From NCBI RefSeq assembly GCF_033115175.1, contig NC_084835.1, positions 98,610,448 to 98,674,447 on the forward strand: a stretch of 64,000 nt of DNA, given 5' to 3'. Shown here in pieces: positions 48,160 to 59,500 of the stretch. Position 1 is the first letter of the stretch. Every line of letters starts with the position of its first letter. The position numbers were made by a program, and so were the translations under genes. The notes under the pieces are model-generated. The model saw nothing but the letters and a program-made list of their open reading frames with translations. It was not told the origin of the DNA and ran no database searches. Source of the DNA: Lepus europaeus. Its lineage: Eukaryota; Chordata; Mammalia; Lagomorpha; Leporidae.

Positions 48160-48463
48160 GGCTTGGGCAGGCCTTTAGCTTAGCAGCTGCAGGTTGGGAT
48201 GCCTATGCCACATCTGAGTGCCAGGGTTCCTTGCCTGGCTCTGGCTCCTGGCTCCAGCTCCCTGCTACATCAGACGTTGGGAGGCAATGGTGATGGCTCA
48301 ATGGTCGGGTCCCTGCCACTGGCGTGGGAGACCTGGATTGAGGCCCTGGCTCCCAGTGTTGGCGATTGCAGGAATTTAGGGAATGAACCAGTGGATGGGT
48401 GGGCTATCTCTAGCTGTATCTCTGTGTCCTCCCCCTCAGCCTCTCAAATAAAATTTTAAAACA
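48160..48463 (+). mobile_element. C-repeat SINE, old copy
   Basis: Sense, diverged: ggcctttagcttagcagctg through agcctctcaaataaaatttt. Confidence 0.65.
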
Positions 48464-48689
48464 CAAAGGGATTCCAGGTAGAGGCTCATGAAGGTTCACG
48501 GTTATGCAGACATGAACTCTTGATTCCAAGGCACCTGCGTTTTTCTCCTAGTGCGTGAAAGACACCGAAGGCTAAAAATCACACAAGCGGGAACAAAGGA
48601 TGAACACTCGGAAAAAGCAACACAGAAAACAAACACGGGATACAAAAGAAAACAAGCAGAGGAGTGAACGTTTTCGCTTTTGGCTCAGC

Positions 48690-49440
48690 CGCGCCCAGCT
48701 CCCCGCGGGTCACGGCCACCATCTTACAGCGAACTAGGAAGCTAGAGAGCATCTGGCCCGCTGCGAGCCAGCAAGTGCGCTTGGCGCAGGGCCGCGGGTC
48801 GGCGCCACCGAGCACAGACCTCCCGCGCGTCCTAGAGCGGCCGCGCGGGAGCCGGGCCGCGGTGCACTTCCGCCCGCGTGCCGCGCCGCCCGGCGCATTG
48901 TTGGCCCTCGGCGCGGGCCTGCGCCTCGCTGGGCTCCGGCCCGGGTCTCGGGGACAGGGTGAGTGGGGCAGGGCGCGCCGCAGCGGGCGGGCGCGCATCC
49001 TCGGGAGTCGCCGGCTCCAGCCCTCCCGGGCCTGGCTTTTCGGCGCCCGGGAGCGAGGACGTGCTAGGGCCACTGCCCGGGGACTCCGGGCTCCCTAGTG
49101 ACCGCTGGCCCTGGTCGGCTTGGCCACTCTGGCTCTGCGGGCCACGAGTGTAAAATGGAGGACGGCCGTGTCTGCGTCCTCCACACCCCAGGGTGATTGC
49201 GGGGCGCACACCGGTTGCCTGGAAACCAGGAAGCGGCGGTTCTCCACCCGGCAGCAGTTAGAAGCGCTTGGGCAGCCGTCGTCCTCCCGGCCGTCAGACC
49301 CTGGACTGCTGGCCGGTGTCCAGTGACAGGGACCGCAGCCGGAGTGCGCCCTGCGGCGAGGGCGGAGCGCGGCAGCTGGTGTCTGTCCGAGAAGACAGAC
49401 CTCCTCTGGTGTCCTCGCTTGGATTCCTAGCGCCTAGGAT
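48690..49440 (+). promoter_or_regulatory. ELAC1: CpG island, probable ELAC1 promoter
   Basis: A GC-rich stretch dense in CpG, the only one in the window and sharply different from its AT-rich, repeat-filled surroundings. It has no SINE and no TATA box. A YY1-like element sits at 48716-48725 (ccaccatctt, opposite strand aagatggtgg). Its position about 7.4 kb before the ELAC1 ATG exon and about 9 kb after ME2 fits a housekeeping promoter for ELAC1. It could be bidirectional, but no minus-strand gene is visible. Confidence 0.8.
48725..48958 (+). other. ELAC1: Probable non-coding first exon of ELAC1
   Basis: Ends at the best donor of the CpG island, gacagg|gtgagt (GT at 48959). The start is not defined by sequence and is placed after the YY1-like element. 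The next acceptor is at 56376. Any ORF here is open only because the sequence is GC-rich. Confidence 0.45.
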
Positions 49441-50380
49441 GGTGCACGCACGTAGATTGCGGATTATTTCCCGACCTGGTGGGAGGGCCTCGGTGGTCCG
49501 GTTTGTCTTTGAGCTTTCTACTGAGGAAGCTTTCAATCATGAATGGAGATAGAATATATTGAACTCCCAGTTTACGGTGAATCTTGCTTCATGTATCCCC
49601 TTCGCTCTGTCTTAAAGCAAACGTGAAGTGCGCCATTCCATCTGGTACTCCTTTCTAACGCATAAAGCCATTATGGGTCTGGTAACAGTCCGTGCGCCCA
49701 CCTGCTGGCCATCAGCGTTTTCATTTTCCCAGCTGCCCCGTCCAAGTCTAGTTTGCCCACGACAGAGTGCACACAAGCTACAGGAGTTGCATTTGGTTGG
49801 CATCTTCTAATTTCGACCCTCTCTCTGTTTGACTTATTGACTTATTGAAAAAACCAAGTCATTTGGCCTGTAGAGTTCTTTACATCTTGGGTTTTGTTTT
49901 TCCCATACTTCAACAAATTGGTAGTTAGATGCACGGCGTTTTCCAGGTTCTATTTTTTCTGGGAAGAAAACCTCATCAGAGTTACCGAGTATTTCATAGC
50001 ACATCTTATCGGGAGTTAGATGTACCAGTTGAACGCAGGGCAACCAAATAATTGACCATGGAATTATAGAAGGATGTCTTGGATCTGGTACTGATCACTA
50101 GTGGCTGAAAGAGCGCCACACACGGCCGAGGTGCATCTCCTGTGAAAGATCCCCATCTCACTTACAGCTGTTCTGGGCTCCCGAGGGTGGGTATGGGATA
50201 TAGATGGAACAAGATGGCCCCAGAGGTGAGAACTGTAAAGCCCGGTGATGGATGGAGAGCTTTAATGTGTTGTACTCAGCTCTGCTTTTAGCTGTGTGTG
50301 AGATATTTTTCATAATAAAATGTTGGTTTAGAAAATTGACTAGTGAGTTCAGGTCAGCCTGAATGCAGCTGGACGCTGCA
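49441..50380. other. ELAC1 intron 1, downstream of the CpG island
   Basis: Unique sequence falling quickly in GC. No SINE, and no credible exon. Confidence 0.5.
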
Positions 50381-51100
50381 TTTTTTTTTAAAGCATCAAT
50401 ATTAAATAAAATTGAGTGCAGAATAATGCTGCTCATTACAATCAAAAAACGATCCAAAAATTTAAAAGCAAAGTCAATAATCTACCTCCTGTTCATACCC
50501 CACTCCCTCATTTTAATCATCCCTGAGATGAACAATATTAACAGCTTGGGGTGTATCTTTCCACACCAGACTTTCTCAAATAATGTGCATAAAAATGAGG
50601 CTTATCGCATATCCATCTGTCATCTTTCTCATCGTCACCCCTCCAGGACAGCAGTTACAGACCTGAGTGTTACCTGCGGAATGAATAGTTATTAGAGTAA
50701 ATAATGGTAGACTTCTACCATCATTGTGAAACACTCAGCCACCTCCCTGCTGGCGTGTTTTCAGATTGCTTCCATAGTTTAGCCCCCTTAAAAGTGCCAC
50801 AGGAAGCATCAGTGTACATAGCTCCTATTCTATTGGGGAGATTCTGGAGAAGGGGACTGCTGAGTGCAAGTGGAGTGCTGCTAGTGGCATCATCAGTATT
50901 GATGAAATGTGCTGCCAGATTATTCTCCCAGAGTGGGAGAGCAGTTCTCACTCCCACCCTCAGTAAGTGTGAGAACGCCTCTTTACTCATTCACCCTCAT
51001 CCCAGTTTGCTTCATTGATACTTGCCAGCTGATGTGTGGAAAACAGTGTCTGTTTCTTGAATTTGTGATTCGATCATCACCCAGAAACTAAGCACTTTTA
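50380..51100 (-). mobile_element. Old L1M 3' end, antisense, in ELAC1 intron 1
   Basis: Segments such as attctggagaaggggactgc, gtgctgccagattattctcc and gcagttctcactcccaccct correspond to the old L1 tail read antisense, like 37520-38420. Confidence 0.6.
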
Positions 51101-51300
51101 ATGCACATTGGCTTTTTGGATTTTGTATGAGGTTTTTGTATAGATTCTTGGCATTTTCTGTTTTTCTATTGTATCAAATTTTTTTTTTACTTTATCTGCA
51201 TATACTCATTTTAGAGCCATTAACCGTTTGTCATAAGGGGTATAACTTTCTCCATCTATTTTTTAACCTTTGATTTTTATGAGTTTTTTTGATATATAAG

Positions 51301-51342
51301 TGTGGTGGAATGAGAAGGCCATGCCAAGGTGGCTGCTGGCAA
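51301..51342 (+). mobile_element. 42-base fragment of the same LTR family
   Basis: Matches the first 42 bases of the LTR at 52640 at all but about two positions (tgtggtggaatgagaaggcc onward), then stops abruptly. It has no TATA or poly(A) part. Confidence 0.6.
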
Positions 51343-51508
51343 CCTGTATAGTGAAAATATTTGTTTTAACTTCTCAGTTTCTTTTTTTTTTTTTTTGCCA
51401 ATAAATGCTTCCTCATTCCCAGAGTTATGTACAATGACCTAATCTTTTTCAACATATCTTATTGAACTTTTTACATTTAAATTTATAACCCATACGAAAT
51501 GTATTTCT

Positions 51509-51831
51509 TTTTTTTTTAAAAAAAAGATTTATTTTATTTATTTGAAAGATAGGGTCAGAGAGAGATGTAGAGCCAGAGAAAGAGGAAGAGAGGTCTTCCG
51601 TTCCGCTGGTTCACTCCCCAAATGACCGCAATGGCCAGAGCTGAGCTGATCCGAAGCCAGGAGCTTCCTCCGGGTCCCCCATGTAGGTGCTGGGGCCCAA
51701 GGAATTGGGCCATCCTCAGCTGCTCTCCCAGGCCACAGCAGAGAGCCAGATGGGAAGTGGAGCAGCCGGGACCCAAACCGGAGCCCATATGGGATGCCGA
51801 CCCTCTCGCCACGCCACAGCGCCAGCCCCTT
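51509..51831 (-). mobile_element. C-repeat SINE
   Basis: Antisense; duplication gaaatgtatttct on both sides. Confidence 0.93.
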
Positions 51832-52097
51832 GAAATGTATTTCTAAATACAATGGAAAGTGAAGATCTTGCTTTGCCTTTTTCTGTAAGAATAGTCAGTG
51901 ATGTCAGAGCTGTCCATTATATAAACCACCCTTTTCTACTTTTTTATATATTTCCGTACATATGTGACCAGTTGCTGGATTTTTTCCTTGCTTTTACTTT
52001 TTTTGTGTGTGGTAATATTATTCTGTTTTCATTACATCTGGTTAACTGTTAATATCTGGGAAAGCAAGTCAGTACCTTTTTTGGTAATTTTCTTAGC

Positions 52098-52346
52098 ATT
52101 TTTTATTTTATGAGAGAGGAATCTCATCTGCTGGTTCACCTCACAATAGCCAGGGCTGGGCAAGGCCTGAACGGGGAGCCAGAAATGAAGTCAGGGCCTC
52201 CCACGTGGTTGGCAGAGGCCTATCTGCTGGAGCCATCACCTGCTGCCTCCCAGGGTGAACATGAGCAGGGAGCTGGACCCGGGAGTCTGAGAAGGGCTGG
52301 GTGTCCCAATCAGTGTCTTAGCCACTAGGCCAATGTCTCGCCCAGG
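52098..52346 (-). mobile_element. C-repeat SINE, old copy
   Basis: Antisense, diverged: atctcatctgctggttcacc through ctaggccaatgtctcgccc. Confidence 0.65.
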
Positions 52347-52639
52347 CATTTTTTTTTTTTTCCTGTGTGACCTTTGGATTTTTTTTCCCCAAGATAACTC
52401 CACTAGAAATCTGATAACATTTTCACTAAATGTATCGATAATACCTGGGGAAAGATGACTTTCTGTGATATCAGATCTTCCTATCAAGGAGCACAATGTG
52501 TATCCCAAGTTGTTGGAATCTTTTAGTTCCTGTTCTTTCCTGCTGTCTTTATTTCTGGTGATTTTATAAGGTGTGTGTGTGGGGGGGGGGGTCAGGAGTG
52601 CTCAATTTTAAAATAATTAAAAATGTTTAACATACTTAC

Positions 52640-52957
52640 TGTGGTGGAATGAGAAGGCCATGCCAAGATGGCCGCTGGCAACAGAAACTGCCTGGCAACA
52701 GGCTGTGATTGGATGGTTTCGGAAACCACATGACAACAGAGCCTGCCTGGCAACAGGCTGTGATTGTTTAGGGCATAGACCGCCCCTTGACCGGATTGGC
52801 TACCTCGGCTATATAAGCAGCTGTAGCAACTGAAATAAACGAGTCTGCAGGCTGCTCGCCTCTGGCCTGCTTTCACCCGGCTCCCAGGGTCTGTGTGATG
52901 ACTCCGCGCCTCTTGCCCCCACCACACTCTTCCTCTCAGAACGAATCCACAGCAACA
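52640..52957 (+). mobile_element. Solo LTR of an endogenous retrovirus
   Basis: About 318 bases from TG to CA, with a TATA box (tatataag, 52810), AATAAA (52834) and a pyrimidine-rich R/U5-like end. There are two copies of a gcaacaggctgtgatt-type motif in U3 (52695-52770). Flanking hexamers acttac and gcttat may be a decayed target duplication. No gag, pol or env sequence is attached, so the element is reduced to one LTR. Confidence 0.7.
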
Positions 52958-52959
52958 GC

Positions 52960-53252
52960 TTATTTTTTTATTTATTTGAAAGGCAGAGAGATAGAGATCA
53001 TCTGTCTGCTGTTTCACTACCCAAATGCCTGCAACAGGCTGAAGCCTCACCCTGGAACTCAATCCAGGTGTCCCTTGTGGGTAGAAGGGATCAGAGCACT
53101 TGGTCCATCACCTGCTGCCTGCCAGGGTGCATTTTAGCAGGAAGCTGAAATCAGGATTAGAGCTAGGAGTCGAACCAGGCACTCTGGTATGGGATGTGGG
53201 AGGCAGGCATCCCAAGGGTACCTATTAGCCACTACACCAAATGTGTGCCCTC
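52960..53252 (-). mobile_element. C-repeat SINE, old copy next to the LTR
   Basis: Antisense, diverged: tttatttatttgaaaggcag through actacaccaaatgtgtgccc. Its T-rich head touches the LTR end. Confidence 0.65.
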
Positions 53253-53585
53253 TCGTTACTGTTTTTATTTGGTTGTCGCTAGACCTGAGAAAAGCTATGG
53301 CTGGCTTTTGGTATTTACCTTTTATCTAGTTTTCTGTCAGATTTTCTTATTACAGTACTTTTCTCAAAACTATTTGTTTTCCTCCCTGCCATCAGTATGG
53401 ATAATCTATAATTGGTTTTGTATAGTTTCAGCTTGTTCTCATTCTGTTTAATATGCATCCCATCATATAAATATATCAGAAAGCAGATGTGCCCACAAGT
53501 GGTAAAAAGAATAGTGCTGGGAGCTGGCAGAAATCTACACTTAGGAAACATTGTTGTTGATCACCTAGAACAGCAGAGTCTATGG

Positions 53586-53850
53586 GGCAAGCATTTGGCC
53601 TAGCAGTTAAAATGCCTGTAGCCCACATCAGAGTACCTAAGTTTGATACACAGCTCTGGCTCCTGACATAGGTTCCTGCTCATGCTCACCCTGGGAAGCA
53701 GTAGTGATGACAAGTAGTTGGGTCCCTGCTGCCCATGTGGGAGTCTTGGATTGAGGTCTTGGCCAGGGGCTATTGCTGATATTTGGAGAATGAATCCGCA
53801 GGTGGGATCTCCCCCCACCCTCAAATCTGCCTCTCAAATAACTTTTAAAA
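53586..53850 (+). mobile_element. C-repeat SINE, old copy
   Basis: Sense, diverged: gcaagcatttggcctagcag through ctgcctctcaaataac. Confidence 0.65.
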
Positions 53851-54329
53851 GTTTATAAATAGCAGAGTGCCAAGTCCTAGCCAGCCTTGGGCCCTGCCCC
53901 CTGCCATTTAGGGGAGTGAGACGCTTGCTCAGCATTGCTGTGAAGTAACGGCAGTATTGTGGAGTGGTACAGAGTATTACTTTATGTACTCGTTACTTCA
54001 TTCAGGAAAAGGGCTGATCACCATGGGCACCAGAGACACCCTTTGGTGAGCATAATGAAATACCAGCTCCTAGCCCTACAGCAGCTGGTTTTGTTTTTAC
54101 AGATTAGCTGTATGTAGTTTTACATTTATATTATATTTAATATTATATAAAGATAAATATAAAATATTACATTTATTTCATTTTATTGAAGTATTTTCCA
54201 TCCACTGGCTCATGCCCCAAATGCCTACAACACCACAGCTGGGCTGGGATGAAATCAGGAGCCCAGAACTCTATCCAAGTTTTCCACGTTGTGTGGTGTG
54301 TGTGGCATATGAATTCAAGACCCAATTAC

Positions 54330-54605
54330 TGGGGCCGGCACTGTGGTGCAGGAGGTTAAACCTCAGCTTATGGCGCCAACATCCCATATGGGCACCGGTT
54401 CTAGTCCCGGCTGCTCCTCTTCCTATCCAGCTCTCTACTGATGGCCTGGGAAAGCAGTAGAAGGTGGCCTACCCACGTGGAGACCTGGAGGAAGCTCCTG
54501 GCTCCCAGCCCCGGCCGTCACTGCCTTCTGGAGAGTGAACCAACGGAAGGAAGACCTTTCTCCCTCTCACAGTCTCTAACTCTACCTGTCCAAAAAAAAA
54601 AAAAA
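54330..54605 (+). mobile_element. C-repeat SINE nested in the old copy (first)
   Basis: Sense; ggggccggcactgtggtgca to ctctacctgtcc and A17. Duplication aagacccaattac at 54317 and 54606. Confidence 0.93.
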
Positions 54606-54712
54606 AAGACCCAATTACCAATTACTTGAGCTATCACCCATTCCTTTCCAGGTTGTACCAGCAGGAATGTGTATCAGAAGTGGAAGAGCTGGGACTTGAA
54701 CAATGCACTTCA

Positions 54713-55037
54713 TGGCCAGCGCTGTGGCTCAATAGGCTAATCCTCCGCCTGTGGCGCCGGCACCCCAGGTTCTAGTCCCGGTTGGGGCACCGGATTCTGT
54801 CCCGGTTGCTGCTCTTCCAGTCCAGCTCTCTGCTGTGGCCCAGGAGGGCAGTGGAGAATGGCCCAAGTCCTTGGGCCCTGCCCCCACATGAGAGACCAGG
54901 AGAAGCACCTGGCTCCTGGCTTTGGATCAGCGTGCCAGCCGCAGCAGCCATTGGGGGGTGAACCAATGGAAAAGCAAGACCTTTCTCTCTGTCTCTCTCT
55001 CTTTCACTGTCCACTCTGCCTGTCAAAAAAAAACAAC
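54713..55037 (+). mobile_element. C-repeat SINE nested in the old copy (second)
   Basis: Sense young subtype; tggccagcgctgtggctcaa to ctctgcctgtc and A9. Duplication caatgcacttca at 54701 and 55038. Confidence 0.93.
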
Positions 55038-55104
55038 CAATGCACTTCAGTATGGGATGCGGGTGCCAAGTGGCAACTTAACCGCTTCGCCAAATGCCTG
55101 CCCC

Positions 55105-55480
55105 TAGGAGATTGAGAAGTACAAGGAGTTCCTTGATACCCACTTACCCCTCACGTGCCCCACCTTTCTCCTATATTAATATCTTGCATTAGTGTGGTAA
55201 ATTTGTTTCAGTTGATGAGCCAATACTGTATATATACACACTGTTCCTAACCAAAGTACGCCTTAGTGTTCATCCAGTCTTTGTGTTGCACATTCTGTGT
55301 ACAGTTGATCAGTGTGTCTGTCCTCATGTGTTATACAGAGTGGTTACCTGTGCTAAAGATTCTGTGCACCACCTTATCCTTCCCTGCTTCCCCAAAGCAC
55401 CGACAACACTGATCTTTTTATGTCAGCCATGGTTTTGTCTTTTTGAGAATGTCATAAAGTTAGAATTCAACTATAGTTTT
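55105..55480 (-). mobile_element. Old L1M-like sequence
   Basis: Text such as tatattaatatcttgcatt, ccttagtgttcatccagtct and tttttgagaatgtcataaag resembles an old L1 tail. A C-repeat with a clean duplication follows at 55482. Confidence 0.45.
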
Positions 55481-55481
55481 T

Positions 55482-55796
55482 TTCTTTTATTTATTTATTT
55501 GAAAGAGCTATGGAAGGAGAGGCAGAGACAGAGAGAGAGAGAGGTCTTCCATCTGCTGGTTCACTCCCTAAATGGCTGCAATGGCTGGAACTGGGCCAAT
55601 ATGAAGCCAGGAGCTTATTCCAGGTCTCCTATGTGGTGCAGGGGCCCAGGCACTCAGGTCATCTTCCACTGCTTTCCCAGACACATTAGCAGAGAGCTGG
55701 ATCAGAAATGGAGCAGCCAGGCCTCGAACTGGTGCCCATACGGGATGCTGGAGCCATAGGCAGCGGCTTTATCAGCTACACCACGACACTGGCCAC
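55482..55796 (-). mobile_element. C-repeat SINE
   Basis: Antisense; exact duplication tcaactatagttttt at 55467 and 55797. Confidence 0.95.
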
Positions 55797-55907
55797 TCAA
55801 CTATAGTTTTTAATTGATTAGGTTTAATTCTTATTGTTTGAACAGTCATACAAGTTCTGTAACTTTTAGTTTTGGCCAATTAGGAGTTATAAAAATCTTA
55901 CTTTGGT

Positions 55908-56230
55908 TGTGGGCATTGTGGCTCAGTGGATAGAGTCACTGCTTGGGACACCCACATCAGAGTGCCTGGGATGGAGTCTCACCTCTGCTTTCCATCAAGC
56001 TTCCTGCCAGTGCACCTGGGAAGGCAGCAGATGATGGTTCAAGTGCTTGAATCCTCGCCACCCACATGGGAACCCTAGGTTGAGTTCCAGGCCCTTGGCT
56101 TTGGCCTGGCCCAGCCTGGTTTTTGCAGGCATTAAGGAGTAAAGCAGCAAATGGAAGCTCTGTGTCTCTCCCACCCATATTCTCTGTGTCACTCTGCCTT
56201 TCAAACAAATAAATCAATCTTAAAAAAAAA
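55908..56230 (+). mobile_element. C-repeat SINE, old copy
   Basis: Sense, diverged; ttgtgggcattgtggctcag to caaacaaataaatc, ending about 145 bases before the ELAC1 ATG exon. Confidence 0.75.
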
Positions 56231-56376
56231 TTTAGTTTGGATTTGTGGAAAAACTATTGGAGAACAGGAATCCAGACTATTCTGAATAACTGAAAAGTAA
56301 GTAATAGTAAATCTCACAGGAATACATCTTTGGTGCAGTAGCATGAAATAATCCCCAGGTGATCTTTCTGTTGCAG

Positions 56377-56541
56377 GGTGGAAGATGTCTATGGATGTGA
56401 CATTTCTGGGGACAGGTGCAGCATACCCATCCCCAACCAGGGGTGCCTCTGCTGTGGTCCTCCGGTGTGAGGGCGAGTGCTGGCTCTTCGACTGTGGGGA
56501 GGGAACACAGACACAGCTTATGAAAAGCCAACTTAAAGCAG
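56377..56541 (+). CDS. ELAC1: ELAC1 exon with start codon, residues 1-53
   Basis: Acceptor ctgttgcag at 56376, eight UTR bases, ATG at 56385, donor gttagt at 56542, ending in phase 1. It encodes the first beta strands and [20 protein letters not shown] young C-repeat begins less than 40 bases after the donor. Confidence 0.95.
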
Positions 56542-59500
56542 GTTAGTGTGCATTTAGCTGTCTTTTTAAGATTATCTTTTTTTTTTTTTTTTTGACAGGC
56601 AGAGTGGACAGAGAGAGAGAGACAGAGAGAAAGGTCTTCCTTTGCCGTTGGTTCACCCTCTAATGGCCGCTGCGGTAGCACGCTGCGGCCGGCGTACCGC
56701 GCTGTTCCGATGGCAGGAGCCAGGTACTTATCCTGGTCTCCCATGGGGTGCAGAGCCCAAACACTTTGGGCCATCCTCCACTGCACTCCCTGGCCACAGC
56801 AGAGAGCTGGCCTGGAAGAGGGGCAACCGGGACAGGATCGGTGCCCCGACCGGGACTAGAACCCGGTGTGCCGGCGCCGCAAGGCGGAGGATTAGCCTGT
56901 TGAGCCACGGCGCCGGCCCTATCTTTTAAAAAATATATATTTATTTGAAGGGGGGAGGGAGATACAAAGAGAGGTTCTAACCACTATTTCACTCCCCAGA
57001 TGGCCTCACTGGCCAAGGCTGGGCCAGGTTGAAGCCTGGAGCCAGGAACTCCTTCCAAGTGCTGGAGTCCAAGCACTTGGGCCATGTTCTGCTGCTTCCC
57101 CAGGCACAATAGCAGGGAGCTGGCTCCAAAGTGGAACAGCCAGGATTCGCGCCCATATTGGGATGCAGGCAGCAGCTTAACTCTGTGGGCCGTACCTCTG
57201 GCCCCTAAGATTATCTTCTATTCTACCTAATTTTCTTGGCTCTCCTTGGGTGTTTTGTTCTAAAACAGCCCCGGCAGTTGCATCCCTCTTCAGTGCCACA
57301 GTCCTGGCAAGACTTAGAAGGCCCTCAGGCATTGAGCCATCCCTGCTGAACTTCATTTGCATCCTGCAAATGTCTGTTTAGGCTTGGTGGGTAAAGGATG
57401 GACTACATCAGCCATCTCGCTGCCTAGTGAGAGAGCAGTGCACATTCTTATTTCTACCACGAAGTGGCTGTCGTGAGAGGACGCAAAGGGCAGGTGTCCA
57501 GAGGAGGGAGCCGCCCCTTTCTATGTGGGTTGCCAGGGTGGGCATCTCAGAGAGGTTGACCTGTGAGTTGGAGGAGGAGGAATTCCTGGGATGGGGAGAA
57601 GAAGGGCGTTCCAGCTGTTGGGATTGGGGTGAACAAAGACCCAAAGCTGGGGATAGAGAACAGGGGTGAAAAGCCTCAGCCCAGATTCAGCCAGACCTGA
57701 GTTCTGATCCCAGCTGTGTCTCAGAACGTAAACATGACTTCCCTTGTTTCAAAAGTGGGGATAGGACCAGGTGATTAGGTGAACGGTTAAGATGCCCATG
57801 CATCAGAAGACCTGGGCTTGATACCTGGTTCTGGCTCCAGCTTCCCACCAGTGCAGGCCCTATAAAACAGCAGAGTTGGCTCAAGTGATTAGGTCCCTGC
57901 CACCTGTGAGGGAGACTTACCAGTTCCCTGCTCCTGGCGTTGGCCTTGGCCGAGCCCTGGCTGTCGTGGGCACTGGAGAGTATGAATCAGCAGACTGGAG
58001 CCCTCTCTCTCTCTTTCTTTGCCTCTCAAATAAATAATTTTTTAAAAAATGTTTTTAATGAGAATAAAACCTCTATGTAGAAGGGATGTTGTAAGAATTA
58101 TTTATAATGCTTCGCTCCTATGTGGTTGTCTGCTTCTCATCAGTTACAACTTAGCTCAGATGCCGCCTCCTCAGAGGCATTTGCTGTGTCTCATGGTGAA
58201 GTGGTTGCTCTGTCACCCCATTCTGTCACTTTGTCCATTTATTGGCTTCTTCGCGTTGTCAGTATCTGGAATTGTTATTTCGATGGTTTTTCTCTGTGTC
58301 CTCTGTCTCCCTTTGTCATAAAGTACAGTGATCGCTTAGGTACCTCTATGTGCCTAGAGGATATCTGTTCAAGTAGTGACTGGGTAAGACATTCAGCAGT
58401 TTAGTACAGCGCCTCTCACGTATTAGGTCCTGATAAATAGTAGTTACTGAAGTTAGGATTCTTACAACTCACCACAGTGCTCGGCACTTGATGAGCTCAG
58501 GGAAGATACTTCCAAAGATCTCTTAGTCTAGTGACAGAACCAACGTGCAGGCAGTCATTGATGACGTGATACATGCAGAGTACTGGAGGTGTTTTCTAAG
58601 TACGTTTGGAGCACAAAGGATGGGGACGCTGACTGTGCCCCTCTGTTCAGAGAAGACATCTCAGAGATGGTAACAGTTGAGCTGGTATCCGGGAGATAAT
58701 TAAAAGTTTCTCTAGGGGCCTGCTCTGTGGCTTAGCAGGAAAAGCTACCGCCTGCAGTGCCGGCATCCCATATGAGCACTGGTTCAAGTCCCAGCTGCTC
58801 CACTTTCAATCCAGCTCTCTGCTATGGCCTGGGAAAGCAGGAAAGTGGAAGATGGCCCAAGTGTTTGGGGCCCTGAACCTGCATGTGAGACCCAGAAGCT
58901 CCTGGCTTCCAGGTTTGGATTGGCATAGCTATGGCCGTCATGGGCATTTGGGGAGTGAACCATCACATGGAAGACCTCTCTGTTTGCCTCTGCCTCTGTC
59001 TCTCTGTAACTCTGCATTTCAAATAAATAAATTATAAAAGTTTCTCTGGAAAGAGAGGTAAAGATGAACATTCAAGGAACACACAGCAAAGTAGACAACA
59101 AGAAAGGAGTTTGCAGGAAACAAACGGTATGTTTAGAGACCATTAAGCACTTGGCTAAGCTAGGGGACAGGTAAAGATGCTGAAAAGGTAACTGAGGGCA
59201 TATTGTGAAGTCCTGTAGGGTGTGGAAAGGTGTTTGGACCTTACAACTCTAGTAGTTATAGGAACCATGAAATACATCTCGGGAAATGATGTGATCCGAT
59301 TTGTGGTTTGGGGCAGTTTTCTGATGGCAGAGGTACTGGGAGAGAGAGAAAGGATAGCAACAGAGAGAGACGCCTTCCCAGGCAGTCGCATTCACTTGAG
59401 AGGGACAGGAGTTGGGGAGAGAGGCAGGGGGAGGATACGAGGGTGTTGAAGCAGGGAATGGAGACAGGACGGAGAGGAGAGACTGAATTTAGGAGGTCCT

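Larger units (their letters stand above)
54170..55104 (-). mobile_element. C-repeat SINE, old host split by two insertions
   Basis: Antisense old copy in three pieces (54170-54329, 54606-54712, 55038-55104), ending cgccaaatgcctgcccct. Confidence 0.75.

Noticed and set aside
48579..49098. Long ORFs on both strands in the CpG island (164, 144 and 125 codons)
   Set aside because: GC-rich, stop-poor sequence; all strands are open together and there is no conserved protein signature.
50158..50457. Minus-strand 99-codon ORF in ELAC1 intron 1
   Set aside because: No recognisable domain, partly in old L1M sequence, and no splice context.
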